Shown here: in pieces, positions 1 through 8,183 of the stretch
Position numbering within the stretch: position 1 is the stretch's first letter
How the letters are laid out: the number at the start of each line of letters is the position of its first letter
Assembly: GCF_001011035.1 (NCBI RefSeq)
Contig: NZ_CP011492.1
Location: 4,491,516 to 4,555,515 of the forward strand
Direction of reading: 5' to 3'
DNA from: Streptomyces sp. CNQ-509
GTDB taxonomy: Bacteria; Actinomycetota; Actinomycetes; Streptomycetales; Streptomycetaceae
Length of the DNA: 64,000 nt
Translations under genes and position numbers: made by a program
Notes under the pieces: model-generated
What the model was told of the DNA's origin: nothing
The model's input: only the letters and a program-made list of their open reading frames with translations
The model's database searches: none

Positions 1-98
1 GCGAGCTGGTCGCTGACCTCGGCCTGGTCGGTGCGGATGGTGCGGGGGTCGAGGCGGCCGATGTAGGCCAGCAGGGCGGCGGTTTCACGGCGATCCAC
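1..98 (-). CDS. Conserved actinobacterial accessory-element protein, N-terminal fragment
   Basis: A reading frame starts at a GTG at 98 on the minus strand and runs off the left edge of the window, so only about 32 codons are visible. The N-terminus reads VDRRETAALLAYIGRLDPRT. It starts three bases after the stop codon of the upstream gene at 101-1003, so the two are probably co-transcribed and translationally coupled. I recall similar short proteins next to replication-type helix-turn-helix genes in Streptomyces plasmids and integrative elements, but I cannot assign a function from this fragment. Confidence 0.6.
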   Translation of the reverse strand, partial: MDRRETAALLAYIGRLDPRTIRTDQAEVSDQL

Positions 99-100
99 GG

Positions 101-1003
101 CTACTCCGTTCCGGTCGGCTCGTCGAGAGCGGCAAGCAGGGCGGCGGTATGCGCCTGAGCCCGGGTCATCCCGCCGGGCCGGGCGGGGGAGCTGCCCGGC
201 ACGGCGTAGAGCCCGCGGCGGTGGGGGGAGTGCTCCCGGGCGATCCAGGAGCGCCAGTCGGCAGCCCACGCCCCGGCGGGACGCGGCGCGAAGTCGGCGC
301 GGTGGGCGCGCCACTTCGCATCGGCGGCCTTCAGGGCCTGCTCGCCGAGGCGGTCGAGATGTCCCTGCTCGCGGATCCAGGCCAGGGTTGCTGGGTCGGG
401 CCGCCACCCGGCAGCCGACGTCACGGCGCCACCGGCACTGCTGCTCTTACTACCGTTCTTTTCAGGTTCACTACTGTTCTGGGTGCCGGTTTCCGGTACC
501 TCGCTATGCCGGTCTCCGGCACGTCGAGGTGCCGGTTTACTGCGGGAGGTGCCGGTTTCCGGTACTGCCGGTTTCCGGCACCTCGCTATGCCGGTTTCCG
601 GCACCTTGCGTGGGCGGATTCGGTACCGCCCGAGCGCCGAGAGCCGCACCGCGGGCAGGGCTCCGGGCTCCTCGATGGGCACCTCTTCGCCGCTGTGCTC
701 CTCCTGGTGCTGTTGCTGGGCTTGTGCGATCGCCAGGGCGGCCAGGGGGAGGCGGTAGACGGTGCTGCGCTGCGGGCCGACCAGGTCATCGAGCTGCTCC
801 AACTCACCGGCCTCGACAAGCCGGCCGATCGCCTCGCGAACGGTTGAAACGGAGGCGTTCGTGCGGGCGGCCAGAGATGTCAACGAGGCCCAGGACACGC
901 ACTGTTCGTCGGCTACCCGGTCGGCTATCGACAGCAGCACCAGCCGTGCGGTCCCGCGGCTGGTACTGCTTTCCCACACCCACTCGCGGGCATCGGTGCT
1001 CAC
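101..1003 (-). CDS. Winged-helix replication-type protein with internal VPETGT repeats
   Basis: The 300-residue product has an N-terminal helix-turn-helix at about residues 10-75 (segment SLTSLAARTNASVSTVREAI), typical of initiator or regulator proteins of Streptomyces plasmids and integrative elements. The middle third is low-complexity and repeats the motif VPETGT. The C-terminal third is charged, with several Trp residues (WRPDPATLAWIREQG). I chose the GTG at 1003 because GGGAG lies about six bases upstream and the longer upstream reading is not protein-like. The stop is three bases from the next gene. A role in replication or its control is inferred from family context; there is no visible Walker motif or relaxase motif. 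The repeats at the protein level are produced by a DNA palindrome array, listed separately. Confidence 0.65.
   Translation of the reverse strand: MSTDAREWVWESSTSRGTARLVLLSIADRVADEQCVSWASLTSLAARTNASVSTVREAIGRLVEAGELEQLDDLVGPQRSTVYRLPLAALAIAQAQQQHQEEHSGEEVPIEEPGALPAVRLSALGRYRIRPRKVPETGIARCRKPAVPETGTSRSKPAPRRAGDRHSEVPETGTQNSSEPEKNGSKSSSAGGAVTSAAGWRPDPATLAWIREQGHLDRLGEQALKAADAKWRAHRADFAPRPAGAWAADWRSWIAREHSPHRRGLYAVPGSSPARPGGMTRAQAHTAALLAALDEPTGTE
482..605. repeat. Array of near-palindromic 17-mers inside the HTH gene
   Basis: At least five full copies of TGCCGGTTTCCGGCA-like sequence lie at 482-500, 507-521, 549-565, 566-582 and 589-605, with a half copy at 527-540. Each copy is itself an inverted repeat with TGCCGG/CCGGCA arms around a three-base centre. 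On the coding strand they produce the repeated VPETGT peptide. Irregular spacing and palindromic units argue against CRISPR. An iteron-like binding array for the encoded protein is an inference. Confidence 0.75.
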
Positions 1004-2269
1004 CGGCCGCTCCCGGCCCCGGCGCGGGAAACTCCGGCATTCGAGGCCGAGGTGGGGTGCCACGGGCCGGGGCGAGAGGGAGCAGAGACGCGGGCTGGGC
1101 CAGCGGCGACGCGCAGGTGTCTTTTACACGGTGCGCAGGGCATGCAAGAATCTCCTCTTCAGTGTCGCCACGCTGACGTGCCCGGTGCAAGGGGATCAGC
1201 ATGGTGATGGTGGGCGAACTCCGCCCCTGGCAGGGCGGGTTACGCCGTGGGCGTCGGCGTCCGAGAGTTCCCGCTCTCGGACGCCCACGCTGCATTAGCC
1301 CCTGGGATCCCGACCGCATTGCCGGTCGTTCCCTTCATCCGTGGGACCGGGCGGGCTCCCCCAGGGGACGACGAACATACGCACACCCCGTTGCGGAGAT
1401 CCAGAGTTGGCTCTAAAACTCTGTACTAGTCGCACACAGTGACAGTGACATCGGCGCCCCAGGAGTGCACGCAAGTCGCAGAGCTGAAGGCTGCCTAGGA
1501 CTCCCGGGCCGGCAGGACTGCACCTTGTACGCGAGAGGCAGGTCCCGCGCTGGTGTGCCACGCGCGGCGTGGTGAGAGGGAGTCCCTCAGCACAAGGGCG
1601 GGATCAGCCGGTGCTCGTGAAAGAGTTCAGACTGCTCGCGCAGGGCCCGGCTTAATTTCGTCGCCGTCGTAGCTGCTCCGCCGCCCTGCTGCGGGTGTCC
1701 GGGCGTGCCCGGCGAAGGACCGGTGACCAGCTGAGGACTATCCGCGTGAAGTCCATCCGCAGTGCCCACAGTTGCCCCTCCCTCGAAGCCGCCGGCCGGT
1801 GTCGGCGTCGGCTGTCAGGCGACCCTAAAAGGCTCTCCAACAGTGCGTCAACGTTCGACGAGACCACCACTGCGTGGAATTCCATCAGGGAGCTTTTCTC
1901 CCTGCCTGCTGAACAGCATGACCGGGAGGGCTGAACCAACTCGATTAGGCCGACAATGAGTTGGGGCTGTCGAAGGGTGAGCTCTCTTGTCGGAGACCCG
2001 GCTGGACGGGGGCGCCGCCGCCCTCCCTGTCTCACATCGTGGACGTTCTCCGGGTGGATGCGTCAGCGCTGAGGTATTTCCCGCCCACAGCAGGCGATCT
2101 CAATTTCATAACGCCTGTAAGAACGAAGCCCGTGTCGATGCGGAGGCGCGTGCGCCCCGCCGCTGCCGGGAAGGCAGTGCAACTGGAGGCCGGAAGAAGG
2201 ATCCGCGCTCGTGTGTCGCGTTCGGCGTGTCATTGCGGCATATGCCAGGATGATGCTGATCATGCAGGG
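1004..2269. other. Gene-free interval of about 1.2 kb
   Basis: I see no convincing coding region here. Reading frames are short, lack ribosome binding sites and have no family signature. It contains one strong hairpin at 1256-1285. The stretch near 1405-1440 is locally AT-richer and could include promoter sequence, but I cannot identify a specific box. Confidence 0.5.
1256..1285. terminator. Perfect 12-bp hairpin, possible terminator
   Basis: GGCGTCCGAGAG at 1256-1267 pairs perfectly with CTCTCGGACGCC at 1274-1285 around a six-base loop. There is no clear T-run, which is common for actinobacterial terminators. No gene obviously ends here, so it could also be an operator or a remnant. Confidence 0.4.
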
Positions 2270-3082
2270 ATGAGCGATGATTCACGCGTCTCCCAGCCCG
2301 GGCTGGGCGAGCTGCTGAAGGAATGGCGGAAGCGTACTCAGTACCGACTGGGCCGCAGCCGGCCGCTCAGCCAGATGGCTGTGGCTGCACGCGTCGGCAT
2401 AGCCACCCGCACCTATCAAGGGCTGGAGCTTGGCGAGCCACGCAGGCGGCTCTCGCCCGACACCGCGGACGCGCTGGCCAGAGTCTTCGACCTGGAAGCC
2501 GACGAGCGTGATCTGCTCTTCCTGCTCGGCGCCCGGGTCAGGCCGGGCCCCGCCCATGCCGCCGGCCCCGATGCGGCCGTGCTCGCCGACCTGCGCCTCG
2601 TCCTCGACAGCGCCGACCCGACACCGGCAATCCTGCTCGACGCGATGGGGAACGTACACATGCACAACCACGCAATGTCCACGTGGATCCCCTACGTCCG
2701 CGAGCCCCACGCCAACCTGGTCCGCTGGTGCCTGAGCCATCCCGACGCCAGAACGCAGATCGTCGACTGGTCGCAGTACGTGCGGATGTGGTTCGCCATA
2801 CTCCGCAACTACCAGGCGGTATACGGCTCAGACGGACTTGGCGTGCAGGAGATCCTTGCGATCATCGACGCCGACCCCGTCCTTAAGCCCATCTGGGAAG
2901 AGAGCCGCGACGTCCGGCAGGACCTCGGCGGCGAGCGCTCCGCCTTGCGCCTGCCCTGCTACGGCGGAAAGCGAGTGGAGGTCATCCTCCACGTACTCCA
3001 CCCGACGGCGGCCCCGCACTACAGAGTAGGCGTCCTCACCCCGATCACACCTGTTCCCGCGATGGAGGAGAGCTCGTCGTGA
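2270..3082 (+). CDS. XRE-family regulator with MmyB-like ligand-binding domain
   Basis: The 270-residue protein begins MSDDSRVSQPGLGELLKEWR. An XRE helix-turn-helix covers about residues 8-80 (SQMAVAARVGIATRTYQGLE). The remainder matches the MmyB-like ligand-binding domain: PTPAILLDAMGNVHMHNHA, then VRWCLSHPDARTQIVDWSQ, and a C-terminal HVLHPTAAPHYRVGVLTPIT strand region. Such proteins are transcriptional regulators, often with a bound lipid or hydrophobic ligand. I use the ATG at 2270 rather than an upstream frame-extending start because the upstream 100 codons are not protein-like and this start aligns with that of the paralogue at 3293. The two paralogues are tandem and share conserved blocks, indicating local duplication. 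Target genes are unknown. Confidence 0.85.
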   Translation: MSDDSRVSQPGLGELLKEWRKRTQYRLGRSRPLSQMAVAARVGIATRTYQGLELGEPRRRLSPDTADALARVFDLEADERDLLFLLGARVRPGPAHAAGPDAAVLADLRLVLDSADPTPAILLDAMGNVHMHNHAMSTWIPYVREPHANLVRWCLSHPDARTQIVDWSQYVRMWFAILRNYQAVYGSDGLGVQEILAIIDADPVLKPIWEESRDVRQDLGGERSALRLPCYGGKRVEVILHVLHPTAAPHYRVGVLTPITPVPAMEESSS

Positions 3083-3292
3083 GTGAGGAGGCAGGGATGC
3101 GCAGACAGCTCCCTGCAACGGGCGTGAACCGCGAGCTGAGGACCGTCAATCTCTATCCAGAGAAACTATCCGGTGGAGTAGTTTCTCAAGACGGAGCCCA
3201 GAATTGCGCAGTGCTGTACACGGGTGCTGACTATCCCGATGCCCCGGCGTGCCGGGGCTGCGTATCCAACCCCCGTGAATGATCATACTGAA

Positions 3293-4069
3293 ATGCAGGA
3301 CAAGCAGCCCCGCGTCTCGCAGCCCCAACTGGGAGCACTCCTCAAGACCTGGCGGGAGAGCGCCCACCGCCGCCGCGGACTGTCGCGGCGCCTCACTCAG
3401 AAAGAACTAGCCGAAGGAGCCGGCCTGGGGCTGAGCAAGTACCAGGATCTGGAAACAGGCCGCAGCCGTCCCCTCATCACACCCGGCCAGGCGGAGCGCC
3501 TGGCAGCTCTGCTCGGGCTATCGGACGGTGAGCGGACCACCCTCTTTCTACTGGCCACCCGGGGAATGCCCGAAACCAGCGAAGCCGCCCACGCGGCGAT
3601 CCTCACAGACTCGCAGCTCCTGATGGATTGCTTCGACCCGACACCGGCCGTCGTGCTCGACGTCGCCTGGAACGTGGTGGTCTTCAACGAAGCCATGGTG
3701 GCCTGGTTCCCTTTCGTCCGCCTGCCGAGAGCGAACATTCTTCTCTGGTGCCTGAGCCATCCCGAGGCCAGGGAGCAGATCGTCGACTGGAGTCAGCACA
3801 CCAGAAGCTGGCTCGGAATACTGCGACAGGCACAGGAAACGGTCGCCGGCCACCCGGACGTGGAAGCAATCGTGGAACGCGTAGCCACCGACTCGACGCT
3901 GCGCCCCATGTGGCGCGAACGCACCGACACCCAACAGGACATCGGCGGTGAGCGATTCACCCTGCAGCTCCCCTACCACGAAGGAAAGCGCGTAGAGATC
4001 GCCATCCAGGTGCTCTACTCCTCAGGTCGCCGGAACCTCCAAGTCGGAGTCCTCACCCCTATTTCCTAG
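3293..4069 (+). CDS. XRE-family regulator with MmyB-like domain, paralogue of the preceding gene
   Basis: This 258-residue protein has the same architecture as its upstream neighbour: an N-terminal XRE domain (RLTQKELAEGAGLGLSKYQD) followed by an MmyB-like domain (PTPAVVLDVAWNVVVFNEA, LWCLSHPEAREQIVDWSQ, LQVGVLTPIS at the end). A GTG at 3275 would add six residues; the ATG at 3293 best matches the neighbour's N-terminus. About 210 bases separate the two genes, so this copy may have its own promoter. It converges with the minus-strand gene ending at 4114. Confidence 0.82.
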   Translation: MQDKQPRVSQPQLGALLKTWRESAHRRRGLSRRLTQKELAEGAGLGLSKYQDLETGRSRPLITPGQAERLAALLGLSDGERTTLFLLATRGMPETSEAAHAAILTDSQLLMDCFDPTPAVVLDVAWNVVVFNEAMVAWFPFVRLPRANILLWCLSHPEAREQIVDWSQHTRSWLGILRQAQETVAGHPDVEAIVERVATDSTLRPMWRERTDTQQDIGGERFTLQLPYHEGKRVEIAIQVLYSSGRRNLQVGVLTPIS

Positions 4070-4113
4070 CGAGGTCAGTGGCCGCGCAGTCGATACTCCG
4101 CCAGCGGACGCGG

Positions 4114-4686
4114 TCAGAAGTCCGTGTCACCGGTGACTGCGGCCGTCATCGTGGCGGCCACCGCCAGCAGCCGATCCCAAATCCGGAGAAGGTCGTTGAG
4201 GATGGCCGGCGGAAACAGCTCCTCCTCCCAGGCGGAGGCATTCAGGTACGCCAGATGGGCCTCCCCCTGGGTTGCCGTGATGTTCAGCCGTCTGGCTTCG
4301 TCGGCGATCTCGCGAGCGGTGGGCTCGGTGAAGGAGGTGCTTGCCCAAGCGGTAAGGAGGCGTTCCGCGTGCGGAAGCAGTGGCTGCGCGGCGCCGGCGT
4401 ACAACTCGACGAGTTCCACCATGGGCGAGCCGTCCAGCCGGTGTCGCCAGGCAGGGAGCAGCTCCGCCTGCACCGCTTCGACCCGCCGTGCGAGCACGGC
4501 GAAGCTCTCCGTGTACAAGCGGTCCCCGTGATCCACCCCCCGTGGGAAGTCCGGGACCGCCCTCTGCGCCTTCACCAGGACCTCGAAGAAGGCACTGGCG
4601 AGTTCGATCTCCTCGTCGGTGGGCTGCCACTCGCGACGGTTCAGAGACCATGCGATCTCGCTCAGCCGGTCCGCAGTCTCGCTCAT
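4114..4686 (-). CDS. Hypothetical helical protein
   Basis: A 190-residue protein starting MSETADRLSEIAWSLNRREW. It appears soluble and mainly helical, with no signal peptide or membrane segment. It contains no cysteine cluster or recognised catalytic motif. It converges with the second MmyB-like regulator. I do not recognise the family. The frame is supported by actinobacterial codon bias and by an uninterrupted, compositionally normal protein. Confidence 0.6.
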   Translation of the reverse strand: MSETADRLSEIAWSLNRREWQPTDEEIELASAFFEVLVKAQRAVPDFPRGVDHGDRLYTESFAVLARRVEAVQAELLPAWRHRLDGSPMVELVELYAGAAQPLLPHAERLLTAWASTSFTEPTAREIADEARRLNITATQGEAHLAYLNASAWEEELFPPAILNDLLRIWDRLLAVAATMTAAVTGDTDF

Positions 4687-4910
4687 CTACGGAACCGTAC
4701 GGAACCGGGCCGGGTTGTGGGGAGGTTACTGCCACGGTTGGTGCGCACCCGCCTTCGCACCGGGCGGGGGACCGTCGTTGGTCGTGATCGACGCATACGG
4801 CGTACTTGCGGCCCGTAGAGTGCTTCGCAAGACAACGACTTCAGCCTGCAGACCAGCACTGACCGTTGAGCGGGCGGCAACAGACCGCGCGTGGAGGGGA
4901 GGGGTGCGAC

Positions 4911-5363
4911 GTGGCTGACCCGATGGCGCCCGAGGACGTCCTTCGCGCATGTGCGTACATGGAAGCGGTCTGGCGCACGGATACGGCGGCCATGGCTGCG
5001 CTGCTGCAGCACGAGCCCGCGGAAGTACCGACGGCAACTCTGCTCACCGAACTCGGCGAGAACATCATGCAGTGGATTTTCCCCGCCCAGTTCGGTATCC
5101 GCGGCGGGTTGACCGCGGAGGAACTCGATGCCGCAGCAGGGAAGATGGATGCGGATCCGACCGTGCGGGTCTCCCGCGTGCTCCTCGAAACGCTCAAGAC
5201 GCTCGCATCGGACGGTACGCCTGAGAACACCGAGACTATCGCCCGCGCGGTCACCGGATTTCTCGTCGCCATCAGCGACGCCGCCACCGAGTCTGACGTC
5301 ATGACGATGTTCGACAACCTGCGGCAGTCCGCGCTCCACGGGTTCGGTCCCCGGCCCGAGTAG
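4911..5363 (+). CDS. Hypothetical helical protein
   Basis: A 150-residue protein beginning VADPMAPEDVLRACAYMEAV. I chose the GTG at 4911 because a purine-rich GGAGGGGAGGGG tract lies 8-15 bases upstream; the ATG at 4866 lacks such a site. The sequence is acidic and helical (ALLQHEPAEVPTATLLTELG; DAATESDVMTMFDNLRQSAL). It has no membrane segment and no motif I can assign. It is divergent from the gene at 4114-4686, and the 225-base gap probably carries both promoters. Confidence 0.65.
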   Translation: MADPMAPEDVLRACAYMEAVWRTDTAAMAALLQHEPAEVPTATLLTELGENIMQWIFPAQFGIRGGLTAEELDAAAGKMDADPTVRVSRVLLETLKTLASDGTPENTETIARAVTGFLVAISDAATESDVMTMFDNLRQSALHGFGPRPE

Positions 5364-5425
5364 CTACACACCTCAAATCCCCGGCGCCTCGACCGCTGCA
5401 CCCTGACCCGATGCGATGGCGTGTC

Positions 5426-7195
5426 TCAGCTTCGCGGGTTGTGAGCCGCCAGCAGGAAGGACCGAAGTTCATCCGCGGTGGACGGTAGCCCGTCGGTCTG
5501 GGGGACCCAGTGGTGGCGGTCGTGTTCGGTGAGGACGACGGGGCCGGGCTGGTCGGTGGCCAGGGTGAACACGAAGTGCCGGCTGAGGCCGCCGCGTGGG
5601 TTGGTGTAGTCGAAGTGGCCCAGGTATCGGTCGACCGACGTGGGGGTCAGGCCAGTCGTTCGGCGGACCTGCCGGGTGAGGCAGTCCAGGACGGATTCGT
5701 TCTTCTCACAGTGTCCGCCGGGGAGTTCCCAGGTGCCGCCTAGGTAGTCGTCCGGGCGGCGCCGCACGGACAGGACGGCGTCGTCGTGGACGATGAGGGC
5801 CGCGCAGGCCAGGTCGCGGATGCCGTCGGCGTGGGCCTGGTCCTCCAGATCGGCTGAGAGCCCGCGCAGCGCGGCGTAGCGGGCCAGCGGGCTCATCGGC
5901 AGACCTTGCATGTCGCGGGGGTCGATGAAGGCGAGGTCGGTGCCTTCGGTCAGGACCAGGGCGTCGGGATCGCCGTCCCACCGGCCTTGGAAGACGTAGG
6001 TGCGGTGGCCGGAGTCGGCGGTGTGGGTGAACAGGTGCTCCAGGGGTAGCTGCAGGCCGATCTCTTCGAGGACTTCGCGGCGGATGGTGGCGGCGGGGCC
6101 GGCGTCGTGGGCTTCGGGTTTCCCGCCGTTGGGCGACCAGGTGCCGGGCCAGCAGATGCCGGGGTTGTCGTCCCTGCGGTGCATGAGCAGGTGTCCCGCG
6201 GTGTTGCGGATCAGCGCAAGGGTGCCGTAGCCGTACGGGGCAGCCTTGGGGGTGATCAGGTCCAGCACGCGGCGGGTGTCCTTCCTCACGGACGTGTTCA
6301 TCGGCAGCCGGTCGAAGTCCGCCGGTGTGATGAACGCAAGATCGGTACCTTCGCCCAGGACCAGCGTTTTCGCATCGCCGTTCCACCGGCCGTGGAAGAC
6401 GTGCACGGGGTAGCCGTCGGAGTCGACGCGGAACATCGAGGTGAGCGCGACGCCCTCCAAACCGGCCTCCTCCTGGAGTTCGCGGACGCCGGTGGCCAGG
6501 GGGTCGGCGTCGCCGGGTTCGGCGCCGCCGCCCAGCGGTGCCCAGGTGCCCGGCGCCCAGATGCCTTCCTTGTCGTCGCGCAGGTGCATGAGGACCTCAC
6601 CGGCCTCGTTGGTGATCACCACCAAGGTGCCGTACGGGTCCTCTTCGGCCTGGCGGCCGTGCCGCGGGCGCCCCAGCGCACTCAGAACACGGGCCCGCAA
6701 CTCGGCATCGCCCAGTTGCGAGGGCCCGCACCATTCGGCGCGGGCCGGCCCGGCGGTGTGCACGGGCACGTCGGGGGTGCCACGGGCGCGGAAGAGGAAG
6801 CGGACGTCGATGCGCTGGTGTGCCGGCTCGCGAGGCTCCGGGCCGGCTTCGATCGTCTCGACGTCGATCTGGATCGGTTCGCCGCCGCACAGCAGCCTCA
6901 GGCCGGCGATACCCGTCTTCTCCTCGATCACCCGACGTGCGGCGCCGGCCAGGGTGCGATCGGCAGGCCCGCACAAACCTCCGGGCGGGATGCGCGCCCC
7001 GGATGCTGCGTGGTGGAGCAGGAGGACTTCGTCGCCGTCGTTGACGACCACGCCCGAGGCCCTCACCTGGCCGTCGACGTGGATGCGGTCGGCCGCCAAC
7101 AGGTCAAGGAGCGGGTCAAGGAGCGGTCGCTCGGCAGGGTGACGACCGAGGTAGGCGGTGACCACGTCGTGAATGTGCGGGTGGGCAATCGCCAT
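5426..7195 (-). CDS. Four-domain tandem Nudix hydrolase-like protein
   Basis: The 589-residue protein contains four Nudix-like domains. Nudix boxes lie at about residues 72-96, 222-246, 357-381 and 493-516. Boxes 2 (RELQEE, 238-243) and 3 (REVLEE, 373-378) keep the metal-binding REUXEE core. Box 1 reads RRVIEE and box 4 reads RQVRRT, so domain 4 has lost the glutamates and is probably non-catalytic. Nudix enzymes hydrolyse nucleoside diphosphate derivatives; the substrate here is unknown. I use the ATG at 7195 because AAGGAG sits about seven bases upstream; the GTG at 7213 has none. It lies downstream of, and in the same direction as, the split methyltransferase gene, a common Streptomyces pairing. 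Domains 2 and 3 resemble each other closely, suggesting internal duplication. Confidence 0.88.
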   Translation of the reverse strand: MAIAHPHIHDVVTAYLGRHPAERPLLDPLLDLLAADRIHVDGQVRASGVVVNDGDEVLLLHHAASGARIPPGGLCGPADRTLAGAARRVIEEKTGIAGLRLLCGGEPIQIDVETIEAGPEPREPAHQRIDVRFLFRARGTPDVPVHTAGPARAEWCGPSQLGDAELRARVLSALGRPRHGRQAEEDPYGTLVVITNEAGEVLMHLRDDKEGIWAPGTWAPLGGGAEPGDADPLATGVRELQEEAGLEGVALTSMFRVDSDGYPVHVFHGRWNGDAKTLVLGEGTDLAFITPADFDRLPMNTSVRKDTRRVLDLITPKAAPYGYGTLALIRNTAGHLLMHRRDDNPGICWPGTWSPNGGKPEAHDAGPAATIRREVLEEIGLQLPLEHLFTHTADSGHRTYVFQGRWDGDPDALVLTEGTDLAFIDPRDMQGLPMSPLARYAALRGLSADLEDQAHADGIRDLACAALIVHDDAVLSVRRRPDDYLGGTWELPGGHCEKNESVLDCLTRQVRRTTGLTPTSVDRYLGHFDYTNPRGGLSRHFVFTLATDQPGPVVLTEHDRHHWVPQTDGLPSTADELRSFLLAAHNPRS

Positions 7196-7328
7196 GCTGC
7201 GCTCCTTCGTCACCTTCCGCAGGCCGGCACTTCGCCGGCGGGCCCATCGGGTGCGGACGTTAGCCCCCAGTCCGCCGGCCTGTGTGCCAGGTCCGAAGCC
7301 ACCCGGCTCGTGTTTTGCGGTCCGCTGG

Positions 7329-8056
7329 TCAGTGTTTGCGGCCGACGCCGCAGCAGGCGGCGACCTCTGCGGGCGGGCTGCCGATCTGCTGGGCTTCCGG
7401 ACGCCACAGGGAGGTGGAAACCACCCCGGGATCCAGAAGCTCCACGCCGTCGAAGAAGGCGCCGATCTGATCCGGGCTGCGGTTGGTGTAGGGGCTCGCG
7501 GCCTTCTCGTTGTATTCCTCGGTGGCCTGCATCCGCTGCTCGGTGTCGATCCCGTCGTTGATCACCAGGTAGCTGCCCGGCACCACCGCGTCGAGCAGGC
7601 GCGCGACGATGCCGTGGCACTGCTCGTAGTCGGGGATGTTGCCCAGGACACCCAGCATCATCACCGCCACAGGCTGCGTGAAGTCCAGCGTCCTGGCCGC
7701 CGCGTCGAGGAGACGCTCCACATCGCGGACATCGGCGTCGACGTACTCGGTGACACCTTCGTCGCTGGAAGTGAGCAGCGCGCGGGCATGGGCCAGGACC
7801 AGCGGGTCGTTATCGACGTAGACGATCCGGCAGGCAGGATCGATCGCCTGGGCGACCTCGTGGGTGTTGTTGGCCGTGGGCAGGCCGGTGCCGATGTCGA
7901 GGAACTGCCGGATGCCCGCCTCGAAGACCAGGTGACGCACAGCACGCCGGAGGAAGGCGCGGGATTGCCGGGCCACGTCGACGATGCCGGGGAAGACGTC
8001 CATGACCTGGGCGGCCATCTCGCGGTCGGCGGCGTAGTGGTCCTTGCCCCCGCGAA
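7329..8056 (-). CDS. DUF574-type SAM methyltransferase, 3' exon interrupted by a group II intron
   Basis: This exon encodes the bulk of a SAM-dependent methyltransferase of the DUF574 family: GGKDHYAADREMAAQ, the SAM-binding IRQFLDIGTGLPT, then RIVYVDNDPLVLAHARALL and a C-terminal FFDGVELLDPGVVSTSLW. The normal N-terminus (RPHxARxxDF) is missing from the adjacent DNA; it lies at 10239-10328 on the same strand, beyond a reverse-transcriptase-bearing intron. Splicing would rejoin the frame. The exact 3' splice position is uncertain by some bases. Substrates of this family are generally unknown. If the intron does not splice, the gene is null. Confidence 0.8.
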
Positions 8057-8114
8057 GTCGGCCCGAGGCGCGGTGTCGGTCTCTCGACCGGTCCGTTTCC
8101 CCGGGCCGCTTCCC

Positions 8115-8148
8115 GAACCCGCCGTGCCCGTTTCCGGGCAGCGGGCTC
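8115..8148 (-). ncRNA. Group II intron domain V
   Basis: Read on the minus strand, a 34-nt hairpin starts GAGCCCGC and ends GGCGGGTTC, with a CCCG-GAAA-CGGG distal stem-loop. This has the usual domain V layout, with an AGC triad at the base, a bulge and a GAAA tetraloop. It lies about 35 bases downstream of the reverse transcriptase stop codon and 60 bases before the resumption of the host exon, as expected for the catalytic 3' end. Confidence 0.85.
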
Positions 8149-8183
8149 TCCACAAGCCCTCGTTGTCTACTGGCCGGTGGTCG

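Noticed and set aside
482..605. Possible CRISPR-like repeats
   Set aside because: Units are palindromes within a coding frame, with irregular short gaps and no unique spacers of uniform length.
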